From the NCBI GenBank assembly GCA_023248415.1, contig JAHFEP010000081.1, forward strand, positions 1 through 12,067: a DNA stretch of 12,067 bases. Reading direction: 5' to 3'. Below, piece after piece: positions 5,766 to 12,067 of the stretch. The stretch comes from Nitrospirota bacterium (lineage in GTDB: Bacteria; Nitrospirota; CAKKRA01; 9FT-COMBO-42-15). The translations under genes were made by a program, and so were the position numbers. Under the pieces are notes generated by a model that had not been told where the DNA came from, made no database searches, and saw nothing but the letters and a program-made list of their open reading frames with translations. Every line of letters starts with the position of its first letter. Within the stretch, counting starts at the first letter, position 1.

Positions 5766-8672
5766 TTACCCTTCCTTCTCCCTCAGCGCCTCTGCAACAG
5801 CCTTCTTCAGCTTGTCTACTGTAAAAGGTTTTGGGAGGTAGCCAACGCCTTTTTTAACAATATCTTCTCCTGCGCTGTCGCCGGTTGCCATTATAACCCT
5901 CTTTGCAAGCTCAGGAGCAGCCTTTTTCACCTTGCTAAGAAGTTCAATGCCGCTCATATCAGGCATCTTAACATCGCTTATAAGCAAGTCATAGGTTTTC
6001 TCTTTAATCAGCTTTAGCGCTGCCTTGCCATTTGTTGCAGTATCTACAGAATGTCCCTCTTTGGTTAATATTTCTTTTACCAACTCCAGAATCACTGGTT
6101 CATCATCCACAACAATAATATTCCCTTTCTTTGTTACCTTTTTTTCCTCTTTTTCCTTGTCCTTTACTGCTATATCTTCTGAGACCGCAGCCTCGGCCTG
6201 AATAACAGGGAGTTCAATGGTAAATGTTGCACCCTCCCCTAATTTGCTTGTAACAGATATCCTTCCTCCATGTTCTTTGATAATGCCGTAGGATATAGAA
6301 AGTCCCAGACCTGTTCCCTTGCCTACGCCCTTTGTTGTAAAAAAGGGGTCAAATAGCCTGTTTAGATTTTCGGATGCAATGCCTGGCCCTGTGTCAGAGA
6401 ACTTTATTGCAATAACACCGCCTTTTTTATAATATGTGCTGATGTTCAGCATCCCTTTGCCTTCATGCTCTATCATCGCATGCTGGGCATTGTTTATAAT
6501 GTTTAAAAAAACCTGCTGTATCTGAAATGAGTCAGCCATTGTCATTGGAAGATTCAAGTCAAGGCTTGTTACAACCTTTATATTATTTACATTAAGGTCA
6601 TACTCCCGCAGCTCCAGCGCCACGTGTATTATATCATTAATATTTATATATTCCCTTTCAGGCGCATGCCTCCTTGCAAAGGTCAGAAGATTCTGGACAA
6701 TCTTTTTGCATCTCAACGCCTCTTTATTTATCTTTAACAGGCTGTTCTTAATATCGGACTGGGGTTCTTGTTCCAATATCAATTCTGAAAAGCCGATGAT
6801 GCCTGTAAGCGGATTATTCAGTTCATGTGCAACGCCTGAGAGCATCTCGCCGAGGGAAGTCAGCTTTTCTGCCTGAATCAATTGCTGTTCAATCATCCTC
6901 TGCTCAGTCACATCCTTTATATGCTCAACCACGCCTGTTAATATACCGCTGCTGTTTTTAACAGGAAAGGCAAATTTCTGTATTATCTTTTCATTGCCGT
7001 CAGCGCCCCTCTCCTCCCTAAAGGTGGTTGTTTTGCTGTTGTATGTATCCCTTACTGCGCATACATCGCAGGGCGCATCCCTTTTTTGTAAGATTTGATG
7101 GCACTTTTTCGTTAAGAGGTCTTTCTTGTCAACAGGAAATTTATTAAAGAAGGCTGTATTTGCTTTTATAATATTGTAGTCTAAATCAAAGAATATGATG
7201 TTGTCCTGTATACCGTCAAAGATTGACTGAAGCTCATTCTTTACCCTGCTTGCTGTTTCCTCTTCTGTTTTTAAACGTTTATTTACATCAAGGAGCTCCT
7301 TTGTCTTTTTGTCAAGGTCCTCATTCAATATCCTTAATTCTTCATTTGCAGATTCCAATTCCTCGCTCTGTGTCTGCGCCTCTTCATAAGCAACCTCAAG
7401 CTGCTCCTTTGACGACTGAAGCGCCCTGTTTGTCTGAAGCATCTCCCTGTTCTTTTCCTCCAGACTTTTTAAGAGCAATCCGGTCTCCTCTATCTGAATC
7501 TTTAATGCCTTGACCATATCATTAAAGGTAGAGGTAAGGCTTGCCAGTTCATCTCCTGTTTTGCTTTTATCTGCAATTGGTATCTGTATATCCAGATTGC
7601 CCTTTTCTATCTCTTTAATGCCTGCGGTCAAAAGCCTGAGCGGTTTTGTAATCCTTTGTGTAATAATAAAGGCAATGACCAGAGCAATAGCGCTCCCTAA
7701 AAAGGCTGTTAAGGTAATAGCCCTCAGGTTTTCATACCTTAGGCTGGTAAAGGATTTTACCGGAAGCCCGACAAAGATAGAGCCAATAACCTCGCCCTTG
7801 TTATTTTTGATTGGATGAAAGGCTGTAAAATATTCTTTATCAAGCAGGTACGCCTTTCCTTTATATTCTCTCCACATATTAATACTATCCATAACCTTCT
7901 GCGGAAGGAGTGTTCCAATAGCACTAACACCATCCCCTCCTTTAATATTTGTTGCTATCCTCATGCCGTCATGGGCAATTGTTGATATGAGCTCGGGAAA
8001 CCTCTCCTCCAGTGCATCAGGAAAATAGCTGTCGTTGTTTAATAAGTTGCCTGCAACAATAGCGCCGATAACATTATTTGATTTGTCTATTATAGGAACA
8101 GCAGCAATAACCATCATACCGTTTTCTTCATCCATTATGTTGCGGTTATACTCATTCTTTTCCAAACCCTTTACAGCCTTTATGTGCGCCTGCTCTGATA
8201 GTTTCTGAGCCTCTTTAAGCAGAAAATCTTTGGAGACTATCTCTGTGGAGATAACAGGGGTTCGTGCGCTCATCGCCTTTTCTATAAGCCCGTTGATGTT
8301 ATATATGTCTCCGGTATTATTGTTGTTTATACTTGCAATAACCCTGCTGTCTGTATCAACAACAGTCCATATATCAAGATACGGCCTGTATTTCTTCCAT
8401 AATATTCCCTGATTTCTCAGATATGCTGCATCCTTCTTTTTTACTGCATCAACAAAGCCAAAGGAGTTTGCTGCCTGAAGCAGGCCCATATTCATCTGAT
8501 TTGCCCTTTCATAATACTGTAGCCATGCTGCCTTGAGGTGGATATTGATTGCCTCATGAACAGATTTTTCAACCTGCTTATTTATCAGGCTGTTTGAAAG
8601 GACTGCAAGAAATGCCATTGGCAGCAGGATGATAAAAAGTGCGGCAATAATGAATTTTGTTGATGTCTTCAT
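5766..8672 (-). CDS. Hybrid sensor histidine kinase: dCache-HAMP-coiled coil-PAS-HisKA-HATPase-REC
   Basis: Membrane-bound sensor kinase of 968 residues. TM1 is at about 7-29. Residues about 30-310 are periplasmic with double-Cache character (RPYLDIWTVVDTDSRVIAS, then VIGAIVAGNL and VIGSIFVGLP). TM2 is at about 315-338, HAMP at about 338-391, and a Glu/Gln-rich coiled coil at about 391-478. The PAS domain (about 479-590) carries Cys524, Cys535 and Cys538 in KKCHQIL and APCDVC. HisKA has phospho-acceptor His616 in GVAHELNNPLTGI. The ATPase domain has its N-box at NIINNAQHAM (724-733), DTGPGI (760-765), FDPFFTTK (774-781) and GTGLGLS (786-792). A charged linker (830-849) leads to a receiver domain with Asp856/Asp857, acceptor Asp900, Thr930 and Lys948. 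All key residues are present, so kinase and receiver should both be active. The partner may be a separate regulator or phosphotransfer protein, neither seen here. The start is ATG with AAAGGA eight bases upstream, inside the end of cheR. It is last in the operon. The ligand is unknown; Cache domains usually bind small organic molecules. Confidence 0.95.
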   Translation of the reverse strand: MKTSTKFIIAALFIILLPMAFLAVLSNSLINKQVEKSVHEAINIHLKAAWLQYYERANQMNMGLLQAANSFGFVDAVKKKDAAYLRNQGILWKKYRPYLDIWTVVDTDSRVIASINNNNTGDIYNINGLIEKAMSARTPVISTEIVSKDFLLKEAQKLSEQAHIKAVKGLEKNEYNRNIMDEENGMMVIAAVPIIDKSNNVIGAIVAGNLLNNDSYFPDALEERFPELISTIAHDGMRIATNIKGGDGVSAIGTLLPQKVMDSINMWREYKGKAYLLDKEYFTAFHPIKNNKGEVIGSIFVGLPVKSFTSLRYENLRAITLTAFLGSAIALVIAFIITQRITKPLRLLTAGIKEIEKGNLDIQIPIADKSKTGDELASLTSTFNDMVKALKIQIEETGLLLKSLEEKNREMLQTNRALQSSKEQLEVAYEEAQTQSEELESANEELRILNEDLDKKTKELLDVNKRLKTEEETASRVKNELQSIFDGIQDNIIFFDLDYNIIKANTAFFNKFPVDKKDLLTKKCHQILQKRDAPCDVCAVRDTYNSKTTTFREERGADGNEKIIQKFAFPVKNSSGILTGVVEHIKDVTEQRMIEQQLIQAEKLTSLGEMLSGVAHELNNPLTGIIGFSELILEQEPQSDIKNSLLKINKEALRCKKIVQNLLTFARRHAPEREYININDIIHVALELREYDLNVNNIKVVTSLDLNLPMTMADSFQIQQVFLNIINNAQHAMIEHEGKGMLNISTYYKKGGVIAIKFSDTGPGIASENLNRLFDPFFTTKGVGKGTGLGLSISYGIIKEHGGRISVTSKLGEGATFTIELPVIQAEAAVSEDIAVKDKEKEEKKVTKKGNIIVVDDEPVILELVKEILTKEGHSVDTATNGKAALKLIKEKTYDLLISDVKMPDMSGIELLSKVKKAAPELAKRVIMATGDSAGEDIVKKGVGYLPKPFTVDKLKKAVAEALREKEG

Positions 8673-8675
8673 TTA

Positions 8676-9593
8676 TTATCCTTTCTTTTGATAAATCCTG
8701 GCTTCACGGTCTATTTCCATAAAGGCATCCCTGAATTCGCTGATGATGACCTCTGATTTCCCCAAAATGAGATAACCGTTTGGCTTTAAGGCATAATAGA
8801 AATCCCTTAACACCTTCTCCTGAAGGCCTCTGTCAAAATATATAAGGACATTCCTGCAGAGGAGGAGGTCAATATGAGATATGGGGGTATGCCTCGCAAG
8901 ATTATGAATGCCGTATCTCACCAATTGCCTGACAGAATATTTTATTCTGTATCTGCTATCCATTGGGAAGAAATGCCTGATTCTGTATTCCTCTTTCATG
9001 TCCTTAAAGGCTGATGAGCCATATATGCCGAGCCTTGCACTCTCTAATGCTGTTTCGCTTATGTCTGTTCCAAATATCTTTATGTTGAACCTGCTGATGT
9101 CATCCTTTAAAACATCAGACAACAGCATGCCGATAGAATACGGCTCCTCGCCTGTTGCGCATCCAGGGCACCATATCCTTATTTCATTATTTAATCCCCC
9201 CTTACCTCCCCTTTCTCCCCTCCTTACCAAGGAGGGGATGGGGGAGGTAAAGGGGGGTGAGTGGGGATTATTAATTATATCAGGTATAATCTTATTCCTA
9301 ATCACATAAAATGGATGGTTATCCCTGAAAAAACCTGTAACCTTTATGGTAAGGTCATCAAAGAGCCTCTGATGCTCAGAAGGCTGGGAATCAAGGATCT
9401 CCATATATTTTTCATAGGTTTCAATATTATTTAAATGCATCCGCCTTTTGATGCGTCTCTTTAGGCTGGTTTTTTTATAGCCCCTGAAGTCATAGCCCTT
9501 TTCAAAGAAGATTTTATCAAGAAGAAGCAATAACCCGCTGTCATCTAAATCCTTCTGCAAATCTGTGAAGCTGATTAATGTTACTGTAGACAT
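8676..9593 (-). CDS. cheR: CheR-type protein-glutamate O-methyltransferase with in-frame repeat insertion
   Basis: Cytoplasmic SAM-dependent methyltransferase that normally methylates receptor glutamates. The N-terminal all-alpha domain (about 1-100) contains YKKTSLKRRIKRRM and the LTIKVTGFFRD motif (81-91). The catalytic domain has RIWCPGCATGEEPYS (139-153) as the SAM loop, KIFGTDISE (172-180) whose Asp177 contacts the SAM ribose, and LLLCRNVLIYFD (243-254) with the conserved Asn248. The length is 305 residues against a usual 270-280. The excess lies at about 108-136 (HSPPFTSP...GERGGKGG), between IIPDIINN and the first catalytic strand, and is encoded by a palindromic repeat. The start ATG lies one base beyond the stop of the upstream CorC-type gene. 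The cheR stop is followed after three bases by the kinase start. No MCP, CheB, CheA or CheW is in the window, so the substrate is unknown; the neighbouring kinase is a candidate (inference). Confidence 0.93.
   Translation of the reverse strand: MSTVTLISFTDLQKDLDDSGLLLLLDKIFFEKGYDFRGYKKTSLKRRIKRRMHLNNIETYEKYMEILDSQPSEHQRLFDDLTIKVTGFFRDNHPFYVIRNKIIPDIINNPHSPPFTSPIPSLVRRGERGGKGGLNNEIRIWCPGCATGEEPYSIGMLLSDVLKDDISRFNIKIFGTDISETALESARLGIYGSSAFKDMKEEYRIRHFFPMDSRYRIKYSVRQLVRYGIHNLARHTPISHIDLLLCRNVLIYFDRGLQEKVLRDFYYALKPNGYLILGKSEVIISEFRDAFMEIDREARIYQKKG
9193..9269. repeat. Palindromic repeat inserted in-frame within cheR
   Basis: Plus-strand reading: outer AATCCCC (9193-9199) with GGGGATT (9263-9269); middle CCCCCCTTACCTCCCC (9196-9211) with the complementary run at 9241-9257 (one extra A); inner TCCCCTCCTT (9216-9225), loop ACC, AAGGAGGGGA (9229-9238). 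Read in the direction of cheR it starts CTCACCCCCCTTTACC, like the folC copy (TTCACCCCCCTTTGAT). No stop occurs in the cheR frame and the downstream frame is preserved. Confidence 0.85.
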
Positions 9594-9594
9594 A

Positions 9595-10899
9595 TCACTT
9601 TTTCACCTTCTCCACCTTTACCTTTGCTATCCTTCTGTCCTCCATATCCACAATGGTAAATTTATAATCACCATGCTGTATTATCTCGCCGCCCTTTGGT
9701 ATCCTCTGAAGCTGTGAAAGCATGAACCCTGCAAGCGTCTCAAAGTCTGCTGATTCAGGCAGTGCTAGCGCATGCTGGTCACGCAGGTCCCTTATGGTTA
9801 AGGAGGCATCAATTACCAAAGAGCCGTCATTAAGCCTTTCAATCGGCCTCTCCTGTATGTCGTATTCATCCTCTATCTCGCCCACAATCTCTTCAACCAA
9901 GTCCTCTGTTGTTACAAGTCCCTCAACAACGCCATATTCATCCAGCACAACTGCCATCTGCATCTTTCTCTTCTGAAGCTCCTTTAAAAGAGCGCTTACC
10001 TTTTTTGTCTCAGGAACAAAATATATCGGCCTTAAAAGCTCGCTTACTTTTATCTCCCTTCCGTCTTTGAGCGCCTCAAGAAGGTCCTTGACATTTAATA
10101 TACCAACAATATCATCAATAGTCTTTCTGTATACAGGGTAGCGCGAGAATTTATTCTCAGAAATTACGTTAAATATCTCCTTTGCAGGCATAGTAATCTG
10201 TATAGATGCAATCTTTGGCTTAGGAACCATAACCTCTTTTACAGATGTATCAGTAAACTCAAAGACGCTCTTTATAAGCTCCTGCTCTGTCTGGTCAAAT
10301 ATGCCCCTCTCCCTTCCCTCGCGGATGATGAGCATTATTTCTTCCTCTGATACAAAAGGCTCTGCAAGCACACCCTTTTTGCCAAAAGGAAGCAGAAAAA
10401 TATTTGTTGATGATGTGAGAAATCTTATAAGATAGGCTGAAATCTTTGAGAGGAATTCTATTGGTCCTGCTGTCCAGAAGGCGATTTTCTCTGAATACCT
10501 TAAGCCGAGCGATTTTGGCAGGAGTTCGCCTAATATGAGCGTAAGATAAGATATTATTACAACAACTATTCCAATGGCAATCAGCTCGCTGGCATTGCTT
10601 ATAAATGAGTAGGGTAACTGCTGGAGCAGCGGTTTTATTATCTCAATGGCAGCGGCGCCGCCGACTGCGCCAGCAAGCGAGCCGACTACTGTGATGCCAA
10701 CCTGAATTGTGGCAAGAAACCTTTCCGGCTCATTCTGCAGTTTGTGGACCCTGATTGCGTTCTTATTGCCTTCTTCAACAAGCTGTTTGATGCGGCTTCT
10801 TCTCGCGCTGATTATTGCTATCTCCGCGCCTGAAAAAAAACCATTCAGCAATATTAAAAAAAGGATTAAGAGCGCCTCAAACCAAAAACCATCTGCCAT
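9595..10899 (-). CDS. CNNM/CorC-type membrane protein (DUF21-CBS-CBS-CorC_HlyC), 'hemolysin-family' protein
   Basis: Inner-membrane protein of 434 residues, full length for the family (UPF0053/TlyC-like). Residues about 1-175 are the DUF21/CNNM transmembrane domain, with helices near 7-22, 63-88, 105-127 and 140-165. They include NGFFSGAEIAIISARRSRI (19-37), IQVGITVVGSLAGA (65-78) and ILGELLPKSLGLRY (122-135). Two CBS domains follow at about 218-278 (VMVPKPKI...FSRYPVYRKT...DIVGILNVKDLL) and 285-342 (LLRPIYFVPETKKV...MAVVLDEYGVVEGLVTTEDL), and normally bind adenine nucleotides. The CorC_HlyC domain is at about 352-432. Characterised relatives take part in Mg2+/Co2+ transport or Na+-driven Mg2+ extrusion; the 'hemolysin' name is historical. 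ATG start with AAAGGA five bases upstream. It is first gene of the operon with cheR and the hybrid kinase, an unusual partnership for an ion transporter. Confidence 0.93.
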   Translation of the reverse strand: MADGFWFEALLILFLILLNGFFSGAEIAIISARRSRIKQLVEEGNKNAIRVHKLQNEPERFLATIQVGITVVGSLAGAVGGAAAIEIIKPLLQQLPYSFISNASELIAIGIVVVIISYLTLILGELLPKSLGLRYSEKIAFWTAGPIEFLSKISAYLIRFLTSSTNIFLLPFGKKGVLAEPFVSEEEIMLIIREGRERGIFDQTEQELIKSVFEFTDTSVKEVMVPKPKIASIQITMPAKEIFNVISENKFSRYPVYRKTIDDIVGILNVKDLLEALKDGREIKVSELLRPIYFVPETKKVSALLKELQKRKMQMAVVLDEYGVVEGLVTTEDLVEEIVGEIEDEYDIQERPIERLNDGSLVIDASLTIRDLRDQHALALPESADFETLAGFMLSQLQRIPKGGEIIQHGDYKFTIVDMEDRRIAKVKVEKVKK

Positions 10900-10934
10900 A
10901 AATGTCCTTTACTATTTAATAAGAATTAATATCT

Positions 10935-10964
10935 AACATAGCATAAAAACATTGTGTTTAGCAA
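10935..10964 (-). promoter_or_regulatory. Candidate promoter of the CorC-type/cheR/kinase operon
   Basis: On the minus strand, -35 TTGCTA (10964-10959), 18-base spacer and -10 TATGTT (10940-10935), followed by an AT-rich leader of about 30 bases to the ATG at 10899. Both hexamers are imperfect, but the position and spacing fit. The cheR and kinase genes have no room for promoters in the gaps, though internal ones cannot be excluded. Confidence 0.45.
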
Positions 10965-10983
10965 GGGTGTTTTGAAAGTCGAA

Positions 10984-11050
10984 TTGACTCACATTAAATG
11001 TTACCCAAAATGATTTTGTAAGGTATCGTTGACTCATAATTGATGTTACC
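10984..11050 (+). mobile_element. Duplicated 22-base motif, probable left end of an IS remnant
   Basis: Two direct copies of a 22-base unit lie at 10984-11005 and 11029-11050, 45 bases apart start to start. Both begin TTGACTCA and end ATGTTACC, with a variable centre (CATTAA versus TAATTG). They are immediately upstream of the transposase stub. Paired sites of this kind are typical of transposase-binding ends. No inverted partner is found on the other side of the stub, so the right end is missing. TTGACT in the second copy could also serve as a -35 box for the stub. Confidence 0.6.
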
Positions 11051-11082
11051 AGAAAATACACCTTAAAAGGAGGGTGTAGATT

Positions 11083-11190
11083 ATGAGCCCACGTTCCAAA
11101 CGAGAATATCTTGAAGAAATATACCTGCGTTATAAGAAAGCGTCTTTAAAAGAAAAAGCCTCTATCCTAAATGAGTTCTGTCTTAACTAA
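11083..11190 (+). pseudogene. N-terminal fragment of an IS transposase (35 codons)
   Basis: The frame reads MSPRSKREYLEEIYLRYKKA and ends ILNEFCLN, then TAA. It has a very good ribosome site (AAAGGAGGG, eight bases upstream). From memory it matches the first residues of an integrase-core transposase family whose members start M-S-x-RSKREYLE-x-I-Y-x-RY and continue after EFC into a helix-turn-helix. Here the frame ends just at that point. The catalytic DDE region is absent, and typA begins only 16 bases further on the opposite strand. It is judged a decayed 5' remnant rather than a functional small gene. The family name (IS481-like/ISNCY) is uncertain. The 307 bases from 10900 to 11206 hold only this remnant, its end motifs and the operon promoter. 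Confidence 0.6.
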
Positions 11191-11206
11191 AAAATCATCC
11201 AGTAGT

Positions 11207-12067
11207 TTATTCTCTGTGCTTTGGCCTTTTGCCTGCGGCAAGGACACTTTTTCGGATGCGGATGCTTTGGGGCGTGGCCTCTACAAGCTCGTCCTCTTTG
11301 ATAAATTCTAATGCCTGCTCAAGGCCCATGGGTCTCGGAGGCACAAGCCGCATGGCGTCATCAGTGCCTGATGCTCTCATATTTGTAAGCTTCTTTTCTT
11401 TAACAACATTCACATCAAGGTCGTTCTCGCGGGAGTTCTCGCCGATTACCATGCCTTCATACACGGGTATACTCTCTTTAATAAAGAGTTCGCCCCTCGG
11501 CTGTAAATGAAACAGGGCGTATGTAGTTGTCTTGCCAGACCTGTCTGAAACCAATGCGCCTGTTGAACGTTTTGTTATTTGCCCGTGCCATGGCTCGTAG
11601 CCGTCAAAGAGGTGGTTTAATAAACCTGTGCCCCTTGTGTCTGTCAAAAATTCAGAGCGAAAGCCGATTAATCCCCTTGAAGGTATGCGGAATTCAAGAC
11701 GCACCCTGCCGTGCCCGTTGTTCTGCATCTTCAACATCCTGCCCTTTCTCATGCCGAGCTTCTGCGTAACAACGCCGATAAACTCCTCAGGACAGTCAAT
11801 GACAAGAAGCTCCATAGGCTCATGAACTGAGCCGTTTATCTGCTTTGTAATGGTCTCTGGCATTGACACTGAAAGCTCGTATCCCTCGCGGCGCATCATC
11901 TCAATCAAAATAGCAAGCTGAAGCTCCCCCCTTCCCATTACCTTGAATGAGTCAGTTGTATCCATTGCCTCAACACGGATTGCCACATTATATAAAAGCT
12001 CCTTTTCAAGCCTCTCTTTTATGTTTCTTGATGTAACAAATTTGCCTTCCTTGCCTGCAAACGGCGA
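11207..12067 (-). CDS. typA: TypA/BipA ribosome-associated GTPase (C-terminal part)
   Basis: Translational GTPase of the EF-G/LepA type that binds the 70S ribosome and helps 50S assembly and stress adaptation. The open frame runs to the last base of the window, giving 286 of about 600 residues. The G domain lies beyond the right edge. At the truncated end it reads SPFAGKEGKFVTSRNIKERL, the TypA-specific stretch before domain III. Next come MGRGELQLAILIEMMRREGYE and the C-terminal domain unique to TypA: GLIGFRSEFLTDTRGTG, FDGYEPWHG, YALFHLQPRG, YEGMVIGENSRENDLDVN, KLTNMRASGTDD and EDELVEATPQSIRIRK. Nothing is missing at the C terminus, which ends GKRPKHRE. It is transcribed toward the IS remnant. 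No clear intrinsic terminator follows the stop, only an ATTTTTTTA tract without a stable hairpin. Confidence 0.97.
   Translation of the reverse strand, partial: SPFAGKEGKFVTSRNIKERLEKELLYNVAIRVEAMDTTDSFKVMGRGELQLAILIEMMRREGYELSVSMPETITKQINGSVHEPMELLVIDCPEEFIGVVTQKLGMRKGRMLKMQNNGHGRVRLEFRIPSRGLIGFRSEFLTDTRGTGLLNHLFDGYEPWHGQITKRSTGALVSDRSGKTTTYALFHLQPRGELFIKESIPVYEGMVIGENSRENDLDVNVVKEKKLTNMRASGTDDAMRLVPPRPMGLEQALEFIKEDELVEATPQSIRIRKSVLAAGKRPKHRE

Noticed and set aside
7510..7818. 102-codon hydrophobic frame opposite the histidine kinase TM/HAMP region
   Set aside because: Antisense of a conserved domain with every kinase landmark intact. The hydrophobic look is a reflection of the coding strand.
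8908..9309. 133-codon plus-strand frame opposite cheR
   Set aside because: It is the antisense of a clear CheR gene. Its openness comes from codon bias and the palindrome, and it has no family features.

Overview
The window comes from a Gram-negative bacterium with a moderately AT-rich genome. LptD, the outer-membrane LPS translocon, fixes the Gram-negative envelope. A double-Cache hybrid histidine kinase, a solo CheR, a stand-alone MetE-like zinc protein and many GC-rich palindromic repeats between and inside genes fit a deep-branching, probably anaerobic lineage of the Nitrospirota or Desulfobacterota type. That placement is inference; nothing here is a decisive taxonomic marker.

Layout. 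(1) 1-2791, plus strand: the 3' part of folC overlaps lptD by one base. (2) 2792-3424: a composite palindromic repeat, a well-formed sigma70 promoter driving tRNA-Glu(CTC), a second promoter, a 59-codon FmdB-type zinc-ribbon gene and a strong intrinsic terminator. (3) 3425-5760: a MetE-core-like gene flanked on both sides by related palindromic repeats, a class IV PLP aminotransferase, then two further repeat types where transcription converges. (4) 10899 down to 5766, minus strand: an apparent three-gene operon with gaps of 1 and 2 bases, encoding a CNNM/CorC-type transporter-like membrane protein, a CheR methyltransferase and a 968-residue hybrid histidine kinase. (5) 10900-11206: the operon promoter and the left end of a broken insertion sequence (duplicated 22-base motif plus a 35-codon transposase stub). 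(6) 11207-12067, minus strand: the C-terminal half of typA/bipA, running off the right edge.

The most striking feature is a family of GC-rich palindromes built on a short-loop hairpin of the type CCCCTT-loop-AAGGGG. One copy is intergenic (2841-2900). The other two lie inside folC and inside cheR, in the same orientation relative to the host gene. Both keep the reading frame and both are read as similar Ser/Pro-then-Arg/Gly peptides (SPPF...SP...GE.RG). Both sit at surface-loop positions between conserved blocks. This resembles the Rickettsia palindromic elements in behaviour, although the sequence is different. At least three other repeat types are present, so the window contains both housekeeping genes and heavy small-repeat invasion. 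No CRISPR array, phage or complete mobile element is visible.
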